Below, piece by piece: positions 10,471 to 20,930 of a stretch of 64,000 nucleotides of DNA; position 1 is the first letter of the stretch; every line of letters begins with the position of its first letter. The stretch is taken from the NCBI GenBank assembly GCA_002049455.2, contig KV919148.1, forward strand, positions 1 to 64,000, written 5' to 3'. A program made the translations under genes and the position numbers. Source of the DNA: Porphyra umbilicalis. Lineage: Eukaryota; Rhodophyta; Bangiophyceae; Bangiales; Bangiaceae. The notes under the pieces were generated by a model. It saw nothing but the letters and a program-made list of their open reading frames with translations. It had not been told where the DNA came from and searched no databases.

Positions 10471-12258
10471 ATGCGGGGCGTAGCTCTCCACGGCTCGAGC
10501 ACCACGGCCACCCGGAAGCGCAAGGGTCGTGCAGGCGGGGTCGATGCCCCTTCTTCCCCAACGCGCCGCCGCCAAGATGAGCGCGCCCGCGGCGTCGGCG
10601 GAGAGCCGGCCGGTGGAGGCCTTGACGCACCCGCCCATGCCGTCCGGCCGCCCAACGAAATTCGTGGTTTCGATGGCGGTGTCGGTGTCCAAGACCGTGG
10701 TGACCTCCGTATGCCTGCCCGCCGCGCTGACAGCGCTGGTGCGCGTGGTGGTGTTGGCGAGGGCCCTGCTGTCCGTCACACTACTGGTGTAGGCGCAGAT
10801 GGTACCGGCGCAGGTGCTCGTGGGAGCGGTGGCGGCACTGCCGGCGGCGCCGGTGCGCGTGATGGCTCCGGTGGCGACGCCTCCGCTGAGAACGTTGGCG
10901 CCGGTGTCGGTCCCATTCAGGGAGGCGTGCGGGCAAGCGGCGGCAGCGGTGCGGGCTTGGACGGGTCCGATTCCGGATCCGAAAACAATCGGGCGGTCTC
11001 CATTACGACTATTCGAGCTCTGTTTGTCGCAGAGCTTGAGCAGTACCGGCAGTCTATCGACCGCATCGGCGCCAAGCTGGACAAGGTGGAGACTCTGGTG
11101 ACGCAAGCGCGCGGACCTGCGGCTGCGCCTCCACCCAAGCCGTGGGCTGAGCGCCACATGACGGCAGTGCGAGCCGAGGCGGCGCGTGTCCTTGACGGCA
11201 CTATGATCAAGGAAGAAGCCGCCAAGTGCATGCAGTCCCTCATCGCAGAGCTCATGAAGGACAAAAGCGCGGAGGGCGACTGCCTGGCCCCCTTTTTCCC
11301 GCCGCATCGCAAGAGGGACGCGGCCAAGTCGTTCACGGTCGCCAAGAACACCGTGTTTCTACACGCTCTGGCGCAGCGGCTGGTGATGCGCCTCCAGGGG
11401 CGGTCCGTGCCCGAGCTGCTCGTCGATGGCATCCAGACAGTCAACAAGAAGACGCTCGGAGTGGTGCTCAAGGGTATCATCTCGGTCATGCGGACGACTC
11501 TCAACGATGGTCGTTCGTACGCTCGGCAGTGGTGGTGGGAGGAGGTGGGCTTCTTCGCCTTCCACAGCTCGCCCAAAGTCTACATTAAGCTGCTCTTTCC
11601 GGACGCTGAGACGCCAACCAAGACCACAGCCGTCGGCTCTAACTTTTTCAAGTACGAGACGGCACGATTGGCGTCGCCCAGTGGCATGACGTCCGCGCCC
11701 TCCCCTCGGCCTGAGGTACCTCGGGTCCGGCGCAAGGGCATGGCCGGGGCTTCCACGGCACCGGCGGCCTCTCCACCACCGTCATTATCGGGCACGCAAC
11801 CTAGCGCTGCCACACCTGGCGCCGGCGTGAGCGACGAGAACCAAGTGGTCGAGCAGGGGTGCCTGTATGAGGCAGCAGGCACGCTGTTGTACCATCTTAG
11901 TGGTCGTACAAGCCACAAGTGGTCACGCACGGCCATCTTCTCTGTTGCAAAGTGCCTCCACAAGATGGTGCAAGAGCCGCGGGAGCAATGGGCGTCGCAG
12001 CAGGCCCTCATCAACCTTTCCCGGGACGAGCGGAACAAGCCCTGCCAATGGTGGCTGCTGCTGCCCATGCTGACCACAATTTCCAAGATCAACCGGCGGA
12101 TGTGTGTCCTCGAGAGTGCCTCGAATGAGGTGGGCGACTGCGCGGACGGGCAAGACGCGGCGCTGCACGCAGCGGCGGTTGCAGATGCGGATGATGACGA
12201 CGAGGATGAGTCGGGATCTGACTCTGACTTGGACGGCTCGAGTTCGGATGGAGATTGA
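10471..12258 (+). CDS. Unknown 595-aa protein of the E1 island
   Basis: Starts at the ATG at 10471 (MRGVALHGSS); the upstream open frame has no other ATG. Residues 1-165 are Gly/Ala-rich and disordered with a basic KRKGR patch. Residues about 175-210 (LFVAELEQYRQSIDRIGAKL) predict a coiled coil. Two compact blocks follow: about 225-390, with KRDAAKSFTVAKNTVFLHAL and RQWWWEEVGFFAFHSS, and about 465-550, with CLYEAAGTLLYHLSG and WWLLLPMLTTISKINRR. The tail is strongly acidic (DADDDDEDESGSDSDLDGSS). I recognise no family. Composition and position suggest a transposon-encoded DNA- or protein-binding factor; a captured host gene is possible. Confidence 0.65.
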   Translation: MRGVALHGSSTTATRKRKGRAGGVDAPSSPTRRRQDERARGVGGEPAGGGLDAPAHAVRPPNEIRGFDGGVGVQDRGDLRMPARRADSAGARGGVGEGPAVRHTTGVGADGTGAGARGSGGGTAGGAGARDGSGGDASAENVGAGVGPIQGGVRASGGSGAGLDGSDSGSENNRAVSITTIRALFVAELEQYRQSIDRIGAKLDKVETLVTQARGPAAAPPPKPWAERHMTAVRAEAARVLDGTMIKEEAAKCMQSLIAELMKDKSAEGDCLAPFFPPHRKRDAAKSFTVAKNTVFLHALAQRLVMRLQGRSVPELLVDGIQTVNKKTLGVVLKGIISVMRTTLNDGRSYARQWWWEEVGFFAFHSSPKVYIKLLFPDAETPTKTTAVGSNFFKYETARLASPSGMTSAPSPRPEVPRVRRKGMAGASTAPAASPPPSLSGTQPSAATPGAGVSDENQVVEQGCLYEAAGTLLYHLSGRTSHKWSRTAIFSVAKCLHKMVQEPREQWASQQALINLSRDERNKPCQWWLLLPMLTTISKINRRMCVLESASNEVGDCADGQDAALHAAAVADADDDDEDESGSDSDLDGSSSDGD

Positions 12259-12689
12259 GTGTCATTGTCTGCGAATGTTTTCGTGTCCAGACGACCGATG
12301 TATGTTATGGTTCGCCCTCGAGATCTTTCTCATTTTTTGCCTTTTCTTGGAATCGGCCAGCGAACAGGTTTCGGCGGCTGCGGGAACCCGCCGCACGTCG
12401 GTTTTCTTGCGCGCGCGCGATCGTCGCGTGGCGGCGGCGGCGTGTCGGGGGGACGGGTATCTGAGGAGGGCGACGGCGACGCTGCCGCGGCCGCACAAGG
12501 CCGCCCCCCCGCTGATCGGCGTGCTGCCGCCGGGCGCCGCCGCCACAGCGTGGCGGCGCTGTTCTCCGCGCCCGCGTCCGTCGCGTCGGGGTTGTGCTGC
12601 AGAGCGGATGGCGCGGCATGGGTGGTGCCCGCGCACCCCAGATGAGGCGGCAGACGGCGGCGCACGACGAGCGGGTGGGCGGTCACGGT

Positions 12690-12737
<48 letters not shown>

Positions 12738-14047
12738 GGTGGGTGGGACGAGTCTCTGGTCGGGGTGGCGGGTGGGGGGGATGGGTCCCTGATGGGGGTG
12801 GCGGCGGCTGCCGCCGCGGCCGCCGAGGCCGCCCGCCCGCTGGTAGGTGTCCTGCCGCCGGGAGCTGCCGCCGCCGCCTCCCCCGCCGTGTTGGCGCTGA
12901 GGTGGGCAGCGGCCGCCCTTCTCGGAACGCTCCTCGCGGCGGCGTGAGGTCGCGGCGACAGCCGCAGCAGCGACGGCGGCGGCGGCGGCGTCGGTGGCGT
13001 CGGGGTGCCCACCCCCCCACCTAGCACGAGGTGGCGGTGACAGCCTGCAGCAGCGACGGCGGCGGCGGCGGCGGCGGCGGGCGCGGCTCGATGCCCACCC
13101 CCCCCGCTAACGCGAGGTGGCCGCGACAGCCGCAGCAACGACGGCGGCGGCGGCGACGGCGGCGGCAGCAGCGGTTGCCGCTCGGCGCCCCCCCCCCCCT
13201 CTCCCCCCCCTCCCCCCCCAGCACCGTGTTGGTGCTGGGGGGGGCGACGCGGCGGCGGAGGTGACCGCCCCCGACATCGCCGGACGCGCCGTCGAGATGC
13301 GCCTCGTGGGCCTGCGCCGGTTGCTCGCCTGCCACGGGCAGGAAGCCCCCCTCCGTGTCGGCATTGTCTTGCACGGACCGGCGGTCGAGCTGCAGCAGCG
13401 CTGCCTGCCGCTCGTTCTACTTGACGGCGTGCCGGTGGCGGGAGCAGAGTGGGATGTCGGGCAGGGGCAGGGGGGGAGGGGGGGGGGGGGACCTGGGCCC
13501 CGCCGCCGCCGCCGCCGTCGCCGCGGGCGCGGGGTTGTGACGGTGGCGGAGGGCGCCGTCGCTGCCGCCGCCAGGCACGGCGTTGAGTGCGGCGGCCATG
13601 GTGGCGGTGGTCGCCGCTACTCCTACGACTCTGGGGCACGCCCCCACCGGCGGCACTGCGGCTACCGCGGCCCCTAGCGTGGGGGAGACACCCCCCGCGG
13701 CGGGGCTGCTGCCGACGGGGCGGCAGAAAACGGCGGCGGGCAACCTTTGTCGGGCCTGCTGCTTATGTCGGCGGTCGCCGGATCGCCGACGGCGGCGGCG
13801 ATTTTGGCCGGCGCCTGGTGCTGAGCTGCGCGCACCCGGTCGACCCGCTGGCGGTTGGGGAGGTTGCAACAGGGGGTAGAGCTGAATCTTATTGTTTGTC
13901 CTCCATGTTTCTTTGTGCTTTCGTATTTCCTTTGGAACAGGCCGGCAAACGAATATTGATTGACATATTTTTTATTGCCATTTCCTCCCCCCGATACCTC
14001 CCTCTCTTGCCACCCCTGCCTCTACGTATCACTCGCTGGAGTTTTAG
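12259..14047. other. GC-rich block with possible host-like exons
   Basis: From 12.4 to 13.85 kb the composition returns to the host type, with GGC repeats and G/C runs. The plus strand has one stretch that reads like real protein (13230-13460: AVEMRLVGLRRLLACHGQEA, then LPLVLLDGVPVAGAEW). Two similar segments 330 bp apart read PLIGVLPPGAAAT (about 12508) and PLVGVLPPGAAAA (about 12838). No continuous gene model or domain can be supported, and the minus strand is also open. From 13.87 to 14.05 kb is AT-richer spacer. Confidence 0.35.
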
Positions 14048-15976
14048 CTACAGCTTAACACCCTCGAGACGCTGACGGACGGCCTCGACAATGGCCAACG
14101 TTCCTGCTGAGGTACGACCCATGCCGGTGTCTTGCGAGCCACCGTCTTGTCCATACTGGCTCCCCTCCTGCCCGGGAAGGGCGTAGCGGCACAGAGGACA
14201 CGGAGCACGTGCGCCATGGCCGCGCATGTGGCTTGTGTGGCTCACTTGCACGTAGTCGCCGACATAAAAGGCGACATCAGCGAACACACGAAGAGGCCGT
14301 CCTTCTGGGTCCGTCACTGGCCACCCGGATGTTGCCCCTTGCACTAGATCGTCCGTTATGGCGACTAGGACGGCGTCCGAGTCCACCCCGGCAGGAGCCA
14401 CCGACAAACGTCGCACAGCGTGCCGACTAGTCCGACAGCGAAATAGACAGGACGCATAGCTCATGTATACCCCGCCAGAAGATGCGTTCCTTCCCTGTCG
14501 GGAGACAAACCCATCAGAGAAGAAAATGAGGGAGACAGTGAGTGTTCCCTCACCCGATAGCCGACGAACCGGCAGCGGGGGATCCTCGCGCGGTGCACAA
14601 TGCTCAGAGCAGGGGCTAGGGTAAACACCCGTCACACGCACATTGCAGTTGTCGTCACTACCAGCAGGTGCCCAGGCCATGGATCCAAAATCCTTAACTC
14701 GCCAGTGGCGGAGAACCAGTCGGCCGAGTCCTTGCGGCTGCGCTGACCCGTCACGTGCTCCGTGGATGACAACCACGATGTCACCAGCGTGGATGCCGGG
14801 ACCCGGCTCCACACCATGCTGTTTATCGGCAAAGGTGGCTTTGCCGACACAGACTTGGTGCAGGTCGCAGTCGTCAGAGGTACAAATGTCGATCAAGTCG
14901 CCGGTTTTGAACTCAAAGCCGTCGACAAAGAAGCGGTTGACCACAGGCCCGCTCCGCAAAGCGCCAGCCCTGTCCTTGAAGAAGGTCGAGTCGACAAACT
15001 CCGGGTGAAGCTCGCGCTCCACCTCGTCGCGACTATCCGCCTCGCACAACCGGCGGTAGGTCCCCTCAAACCGACAATCTCTAGCGAGATGGTCGCTCGG
15101 AAGAACGACTAGCAGGTCGGTGCCCGCTCCCACGAGCCCCGGTGCGACAGGTATCTTGCGCAGAGGCAGGCCCCAATTCTTGCGCACTCTCGGGATCACT
15201 ACGTCATGCAAGTGGGACAGTGAAGGTGGGGGCGGCTCGGCAGGATGCATGTCCATCTGGAATGATCGGTAGAGGTTGTATGCGTCCTCACTCACACCGC
15301 GCTGGCCACGCAAGAAGAAGTAGGAGAAGAACTCGACATAGTTCTCAAACACTACCGCAGTCCCGGCCGGGGTGATCGGCGGATCACGGGGCCCAGGAGG
15401 ATTGAATCCGTCTTGGCCGGGATGGGCACCCCCCTCCCCACTGTCATCACTTGCGTTGACCTCCACCGCTACGCGCTCGTCCTCCGAATCATCAGACCCG
15501 AAGTAATTGGACGCATCGCTCCCAAAGTGCCCCTCTTCGTCCTCCGCACCGTTCTCGCTGCATCCCGTGAGCAGGTTTCCTGGGTCGGAATTGGTTGAGG
15601 AAGCCGCACTGCTACGCGACGACGCGCTCTCCGTTCCTGCAGTGGCACCACCAGCTGGTAGACCGGCACCCACGATGATTGGTCGCCTGCGCTTGCTCGG
15701 CCGTGGGGACGAGTCCTCCACCACAGGTGGATGTGACAATTGGTTGTTGTAACTGCCCAGTGGCGACCGGGGGGTTGGGCCAACCGGCGGTAGAGGGACA
15801 GATCCTTGTGTACGAGGCGCGCTGGAGCCTGCTGCAGGAGGCATGTCAAACATGGGTGTTAAAGCTACTGGTGCTTGGCCGGTCACCGTGAGAGCCTCCG
15901 ACGCATCCTCAAGCCGTCGTACGAACTTGACTTTCTGTGGACCGCCACTGGGGCGGATGGCTCTGCCGCCAGGCAT
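14048..15976 (-). CDS. CMC/Tnp2-like DNA transposase, N-terminal half
   Basis: 642 aa from the ATG at 15976 (MPGGRAIRPSGG). Residues 1-190 are disordered, with a KRRR patch and an acidic SDDSEDE stretch. Then VFENYVEFFSYFFLRGQRGV, a domain containing FFVDGFEFKTGDLID, and the catalytic-core blocks: SLIFFSDGF (first Asp region) and HTSHMRGHGARAPCPLC, the Gly-His-x-Ala-x-x-Pro-Cys-x-x-Cys signature before the third block in this superfamily. It ends shortly after MGRTSAGTLAIVEAVRQRL. The third catalytic block and C-terminal domain are missing and are found in the gene at 6118-7641. Family size is usually 800-1100 aa, so this is about half. Confidence 0.7.
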   Translation of the reverse strand: MPGGRAIRPSGGPQKVKFVRRLEDASEALTVTGQAPVALTPMFDMPPAAGSSAPRTQGSVPLPPVGPTPRSPLGSYNNQLSHPPVVEDSSPRPSKRRRPIIVGAGLPAGGATAGTESASSRSSAASSTNSDPGNLLTGCSENGAEDEEGHFGSDASNYFGSDDSEDERVAVEVNASDDSGEGGAHPGQDGFNPPGPRDPPITPAGTAVVFENYVEFFSYFFLRGQRGVSEDAYNLYRSFQMDMHPAEPPPPSLSHLHDVVIPRVRKNWGLPLRKIPVAPGLVGAGTDLLVVLPSDHLARDCRFEGTYRRLCEADSRDEVERELHPEFVDSTFFKDRAGALRSGPVVNRFFVDGFEFKTGDLIDICTSDDCDLHQVCVGKATFADKQHGVEPGPGIHAGDIVVVIHGARDGSAQPQGLGRLVLRHWRVKDFGSMAWAPAGSDDNCNVRVTGVYPSPCSEHCAPREDPPLPVRRLSGEGTLTVSLIFFSDGFVSRQGRNASSGGVYMSYASCLFRCRTSRHAVRRLSVAPAGVDSDAVLVAITDDLVQGATSGWPVTDPEGRPLRVFADVAFYVGDYVQVSHTSHMRGHGARAPCPLCRYALPGQEGSQYGQDGGSQDTGMGRTSAGTLAIVEAVRQRLEGVKL

Positions 15977-17364
15977 TCTACAGTGTGCACAGATGGAAAG
16001 CGTTTAAGGAACGAGCAAGGAAAGAACGAGGATCTACGATCAGCGACGGTGATCTCAGTGGACTGCTCTCTCTGTGGCCGGCGGACCCTCGGCACCCTCG
16101 TCACTCCGGAACCACGAAATGACCTGTTGCACTCTCATCTCTCCTCGTCGTACCTTGAACAGTGCTGGACGCAACCACAAATGCGGTGTGTGGAGGCGCT
16201 CAGGGGCGCAGCGGTCAGTGGCGTCCACAAGTACGAGGGGCACGAGAGAGTCCAACATGAATAGCAGCAGCTGGGGGAGTGTGGGGAGAGAGATGCCTCA
16301 GCCCGCGTTGGCCGAGGGCGCTAGCGTCGGTGCGATGTCTCCAAGACAGTGGGGACAAGTCGAGTGCACCCGGGGGGGGGGACAGAAGCACAGCTGGAGC
16401 GCGGTGCCGAGACAGCACAGGGCGCGCGCAATGACTCGTCTGTGTCAGCAATCAGCTGGGGCTGGTGGTGAGCCCCTCGCGCATCTGACACCGACCCGTC
16501 GGTGGACAACAAATATCATCCCACAAAGATGTCTGGACGATGAATTTCGAGCAAAGATGTAAAATTCCATCGTGGCGACGGTTCTGCGGAGTGCTGTGTG
16601 GTCAGCAGTGCCGGCGCTTCCCCTGAAAGTCCCGCACGAAACCGGCCACATGACACGTGCCCTTGTCACCCGTGAAACTCACATCGAGGCCGCCTTGGCG
16701 GGACCGCCGCGCCCAATGGCGGGACCGTCGATGGCGCGCGAATGCATGGATCGAGAGGCCAAGGAGCACGACCGATCGAGGCTGTGATGGGCGAATCTGA
16801 TTGGGCGCTATGCCACTTGCGGCGAAATGGAACAGACCCGAGGCCCTTGGGCACCACTGGCAGCCACAGCGGGTGGCGGCCCAATCACGCCGTCAGCAAG
16901 ACGCCTCCGCTTGTCGACGAAGGGGGTTGGGTGGAGTCGGTGCGGCGCCTGAAACGGACCAGCAACAGCCGGGGGGCGCCACGTCGTGCGGCCAACCGCC
17001 ACTGGTCACCCTGACGGCCGCATCGGCGGCTGCAGGTACAAGGAGCCCCCTGTGCAGCAGGCGCACCCCCCCTCCCACGCGGCCAAAAAAAGGGGATTCG
17101 CGCAGCGCCCAGCCCGCCGATGGCGGGCCGTGCGTCCACTCTTGTTGCTGGGACACGTCTGGGGAGCCTCCCAGAGGCGGCTTTTTGGTCCGCGCCCGTG
17201 GCCGCAGTCCCCCCCAGGCGCCCGCCTCTTGGCGGCCGAGCCACACCCCCGCCGATCCGTTCCATCCCCCGCCCCAACCCGTTCCAAACCCCACTTGGCG
17301 CGCGCGTCGTCTGGGGCGGCACAGCCGCTCCAGGGCGGCACAGCCGCTCTCATGGAGAGGGGCG
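15977..17364. other. Intergenic, island edge to host DNA
   Basis: 15.98-16.8 kb is lower-GC like the E1 island; from 16.9 kb composition becomes host-like. No gene supported. I searched for a terminal inverted repeat matching 5.5-6.1 kb without success. The upstream leader of the gene beginning at 17365 probably lies in the last few hundred bases. Confidence 0.35.
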
Positions 17365-20300
17365 ATGCGGGTGGGGTGGAGTCGGGGGGGCGCTTCGCTT
17401 GCGCGCTCCGCCGCCCACCCCACCGCGACGGGCGACCGGGCGACGCACGCGCATGCGCCGCACCCCATCGGCCGCTCCACGCCACGCCACTCAAACTCCG
17501 GTGGCAGCGCGGCGGCCTGCGCGTCTGAGGCAACAGGCTGCGCTGCGGGAAGGGCGCCGCGCACGCCGTGCAGAGTGGAAGCACCCGCGGTGGCGCGCGC
17601 CCCGACGGTCGACTGGCGGGCCTCCTCGGTCGCCCCAGCGGTGGCGCCCATCCCCCCTCCCGCCCTTGCCGCCGTCGGCATTCCACCACCGTTTGTCGCG
17701 CGCGGCCGCCCCCACGGCCGCCGCGTTTGGCTGGCATCCACCCCCCCCCTTGGGCGCCCCCTTCACCCCCCCTCCCCCCAACCTCCCCCCCAATGGACCC
17801 CGAGGCGCCATCGCGGCCGACTTCCCCCCCCCCCGCACCCCCCTTGGCGGGCGGGCCCCCCCCCAGCGGCGTCGGCGGGGGATCCCCCCCCCCTGCTGGG
17901 ACGGTGGTGGTGGCGGGCCGACACTCGGACCATGCCTCTCCACGGTGCTCGACGGCCTCCTCGACGCGGCGGCCGGCAGTGACGGCGGCAGAGACAATGA
18001 GGGTGCCGGCGTGGGCGCGTACCCGACTGCTCCGTCGCCCACAGAGGTGGCCGCCGCTGATGCGCTGTGGCGACGGCTGATGGTGCCGGCGGCGGGCGGC
18101 GGGGGATCCGCAGCCGACGCCGACGGTGGGGGGGGGGACGCTGCCCAGCCGGCAAGCGGCGAAAGCGGCGGCGCCGCCCGCGACGCCGCGGCAACGCTGG
18201 CAGTGCCGGTGGCGGCCGTCCCGAACACGCCCGCCGATGGGAAGAACGTCGGCGGTGGCGCGCCGCTGTCGCCCGCGGCGGCGGCCGCCGCGGCGCACCC
18301 GCCGCCTTACGGGCGCCGCGTCGGCCACCAAGATTGGGCTGCGGCAGTGGCGGCGGGGGTGCCCCTGCCGACGGCGGCGCACGCGGGCGGGGCTGCGGCG
18401 GTGGCGCCGCCGCCACGCGTCGCGCAGGCGCTCGCGCCCCGCGGCGGTCCGTCGCCGCACCCCCCGCCGCCGCCCTCGCCGCCGCACCCGCCGCCGCCGC
18501 CGACGGCGCCGCCGCGCAGCCCGTGCTCGGCAGCCGCCGCCGCCGCGCTGCTGGGGGGACTACCCCTCACCGGTGCCGCCGCCGGCCGCGCGCCGTCCGT
18601 CGTGGCGGCCGTCGCCGCGGCCATGCTCCGCCGCAACGCGTCGGGGGCGGCGGCGGCCGCCGCCACGGCGGGGGAGGGGTACCGCCGCGCGCCGCTGGGT
18701 GGAGGAAAAGGGGAGGGAGGGGGGGGAGCACCCACCTCGCCCTCGTCCCATTGCCGTTGCCGACGCCGTCGCCGTCTGTGGGGGGGGGGGCGGGGGGGGC
18801 GCCCGACGCGGTGTGGGCGTCGCTGTTTTTTTGGGGGGGGGCGCCGCCAGACGGCTCTGAGGCGCCCGCCGCGTCGGCGCGCGGCGGCGGCTCGGACGGG
18901 TGTGCCGCTGCGGCGGCCGACGCGGCCATGGCAGAGTACCTCTCCCTCGGCAGCGCCGGCGGTGGGGAGGGCGGAGATGGGGAGGGGGGGGAAGCCCCCC
19001 CTGCCTTCGGCTGGGAGGGCGCCACGGCGAGCGCGTGGGCGGCGCCGCCGCCGCCACCGACGGCAGACGCCGATACGATCGCGGCGGCAGCGGCCGCCGC
19101 GACCGCCGTGGCGGCCTTTGGGGCGGCGGGCGGGCCCGCTGGTGCCCTCGGTGGGGGTGACAGCCCCGCCTGGCACCCGCCCTCGGCGTACGAGTCGGCG
19201 GTGGCCGCTTGCCCGCCGTGGCTGCCCCACCATCCCGGACGCGGCGACGGCGGCGGCGCGTCGGGATCGGCCCCCGCCGCCGCAGTGGCGGCGCTGCCCG
19301 GCGAGGGCGGGCGCGGCGGCCGCGTCCCACCCCCACTGGTACGCGCGGGGCGGCCCGTGGCGGCGCTCCTGCCGACGGGCACGGCGGCGGCGGCCGCACC
19401 CGCGGCGGCGGCGGCGCCGACGGGCGGGCGCGGCGCCGCGCGCAAGCGGCGGCGGGGCTCCCCCGTCGCCCGACCGGGCGGGCGGGGCGCGCACTCCCCG
19501 GCGGCGGCGGCGGTGGCGGCCGTGGCCGCGCCGCCCCCCACCGCCGCCGGCGCGGCTGCCGCGGGCGGCGCGGCGAGTGCCGCCGCCCACGGCAACGGGG
19601 GCGCCCCGTGGGCACATTGGCCCGTCACTCCAGCGCCGTCGGCGGCTGCATGCGGCGGCGGCGGCGGCGGCGTGTCGGCCGCCGCCGACGCGGCGGCCGG
19701 CGGCGGCGGCGGCCGCGTCGGCGAGCCGCCGCCGCCGGCCGGCCCAATGATCCGAAAGCACACCAAGAACACGGCGGCGAGCCGCTACTGCCACCTCTGC
19801 GGCCGCACCGCCACCGCGTCGCCGTCGGCACGGGCGGCAGCGGCGGCGGCGGCGGCGGCGGCGGCAGCCGCGGCGGCCGCAGCGCCGTCGTCGGCACCGG
19901 CGGCGGCCGACGGCGGCGGGGTGCCGCCCGCCGCACCCCCGCTCCCCGACGGCGGGCGCGCCACAGCCGAGGCGCGGGGGTCCCCCCCCGCTCCCTTCCC
20001 CCCCGGTGGCGACAGCAGCAGCGGCGCCGGCAGCTCGGCGGCCACCCCCCCCGCCAGTGGCAGCAGCGGCGCCCTCGGCAGCAGCGTGACGGGGAGCGGC
20101 TCGTCGCTGCCGACGGCCGACGGGCCGACCGGGTCGGCCGACCCAGAGGACGTGCCGCCGCCCGTGGCGGCACGCCCGCGCGGGCGCACGGCGGGCGCCG
20201 CGGGCGCCACGGGCATCACGGGGCGTGGGGGGGGGCGGGCGGCGGGCAGCGGCGCCGACGGGGCCCCCCGCCCGCGGCCACCCACCGTGGCCGGGGGGGG

Positions 20301-20524
20301 GGGGGGGGGGCGCCCGTGGCGGCGGCCGCCCCGACCGCGACGGCTCTTGGGGGTGGGGGTGGTCGCAGCAGCAGCGGCGGCGGCGGCCCGCACGCGCCCA
20401 CTCTGCTGCTGCCGCCCATGGTCGTGTGCAAAAACAACCGGTATGGGGTGTGCCGCAAGAGCACCTGCGCGGCGTGCTTCCGCCTCCACGGGTGGGATTT
20501 TGCGGCGGCGGTGGCCGCCGCCGA

Positions 20525-20559
<35 letters not shown>

Positions 20560-20654
20560 GTGGCGGCGGCGGTGCAGTCCCCGGCAGCGTCGGGGGGGGG
20601 GGGGAGGTCGACGGCGGCAGCGGTGACGGCGACGGCGGTGGTGAAGGCGGCGCG

Positions 20655-20685
<31 letters not shown>

Positions 20686-20930
20686 TTTCTGCGGCGGCTG
20701 CCGCGGCGGGCGGCACGGCGCCACCGCCGCCCGTCGGCGGCGCGGGTGGCGGCGGCTGGATCTGCACGCACTGCCGCCACGTGTGTCCGCCGACCGCCTC
20801 GTGCGTGACGTACGGGCGGACCAACGGGCGACGGCGGGTGCAGGGGGTGACCCGCCGCCGCCTGATCCAGCAGGCGCTCGCCAATGGGGAGGACGTGTCG
20901 GCGCTGCTGCGGGCGCACGGGCTCGGCTGA
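17365..20930 (+). CDS. Large low-complexity protein with CDCA7-like 4CXXC zinc finger
   Basis: Probably one gene; the ATG at 17365 opens a frame (MRVGWSRGGASLARSAAHPT) that reads like protein to about 17740. Coding sense then moves between frames at C and G runs, notably the 18-G run at 20293-20310. Most of it is Ala/Gly/Pro-rich and probably disordered. The C-terminal region has ordered cysteine motifs: RYCHLCGR (about 19790), CKNNRYGVCRKSTCAACF (about 20430) and WICTHCRHVCPPTASC (about 20760), then VTRRRLIQQALANGEDVSAL before the TGA at 20928. CxxC, CxxC and CxxC-xxx-C spacing with RYG-C resembles the zf-4CXXC_R1 domain of CDCA7 proteins, which bind DNA/nucleosomes. Domain assignment is moderate; exon structure is unresolved. 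Confidence 0.5.

Larger units (their letters stand above)
6118..15976 (-). mobile_element. Lower-GC island, probable CMC/Tnp2-type DNA transposon (E1), ends not found
   Basis: The two halves of one transposase type lie on the minus strand at 6118-7641 and 14048-15976, with unrecognised plus-strand genes at 8180-9091 and 10471-12258 between them. Base composition is clearly lower in GC than in host genes, except for 12.3-13.9 kb. I searched both flanks for CCCTA-type termini as in E2 and found none, so boundaries are only the outer coding limits. It could be one large element, two nested ones, or one element split by host DNA. Confidence 0.45.

Noticed and set aside
5476-17050. CCCTA-type terminal inverted repeats for the E1 island
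   Set aside because: I scanned both flanks for CCCTAYRGGAACAG and for any matching inverted pair and found none.
18307-20724. 805-codon minus-strand Arg/Pro-rich frame
   Set aside because: It is a shadow of the plus-strand gene; the plus strand carries ordered Cys motifs and a natural C-terminus.
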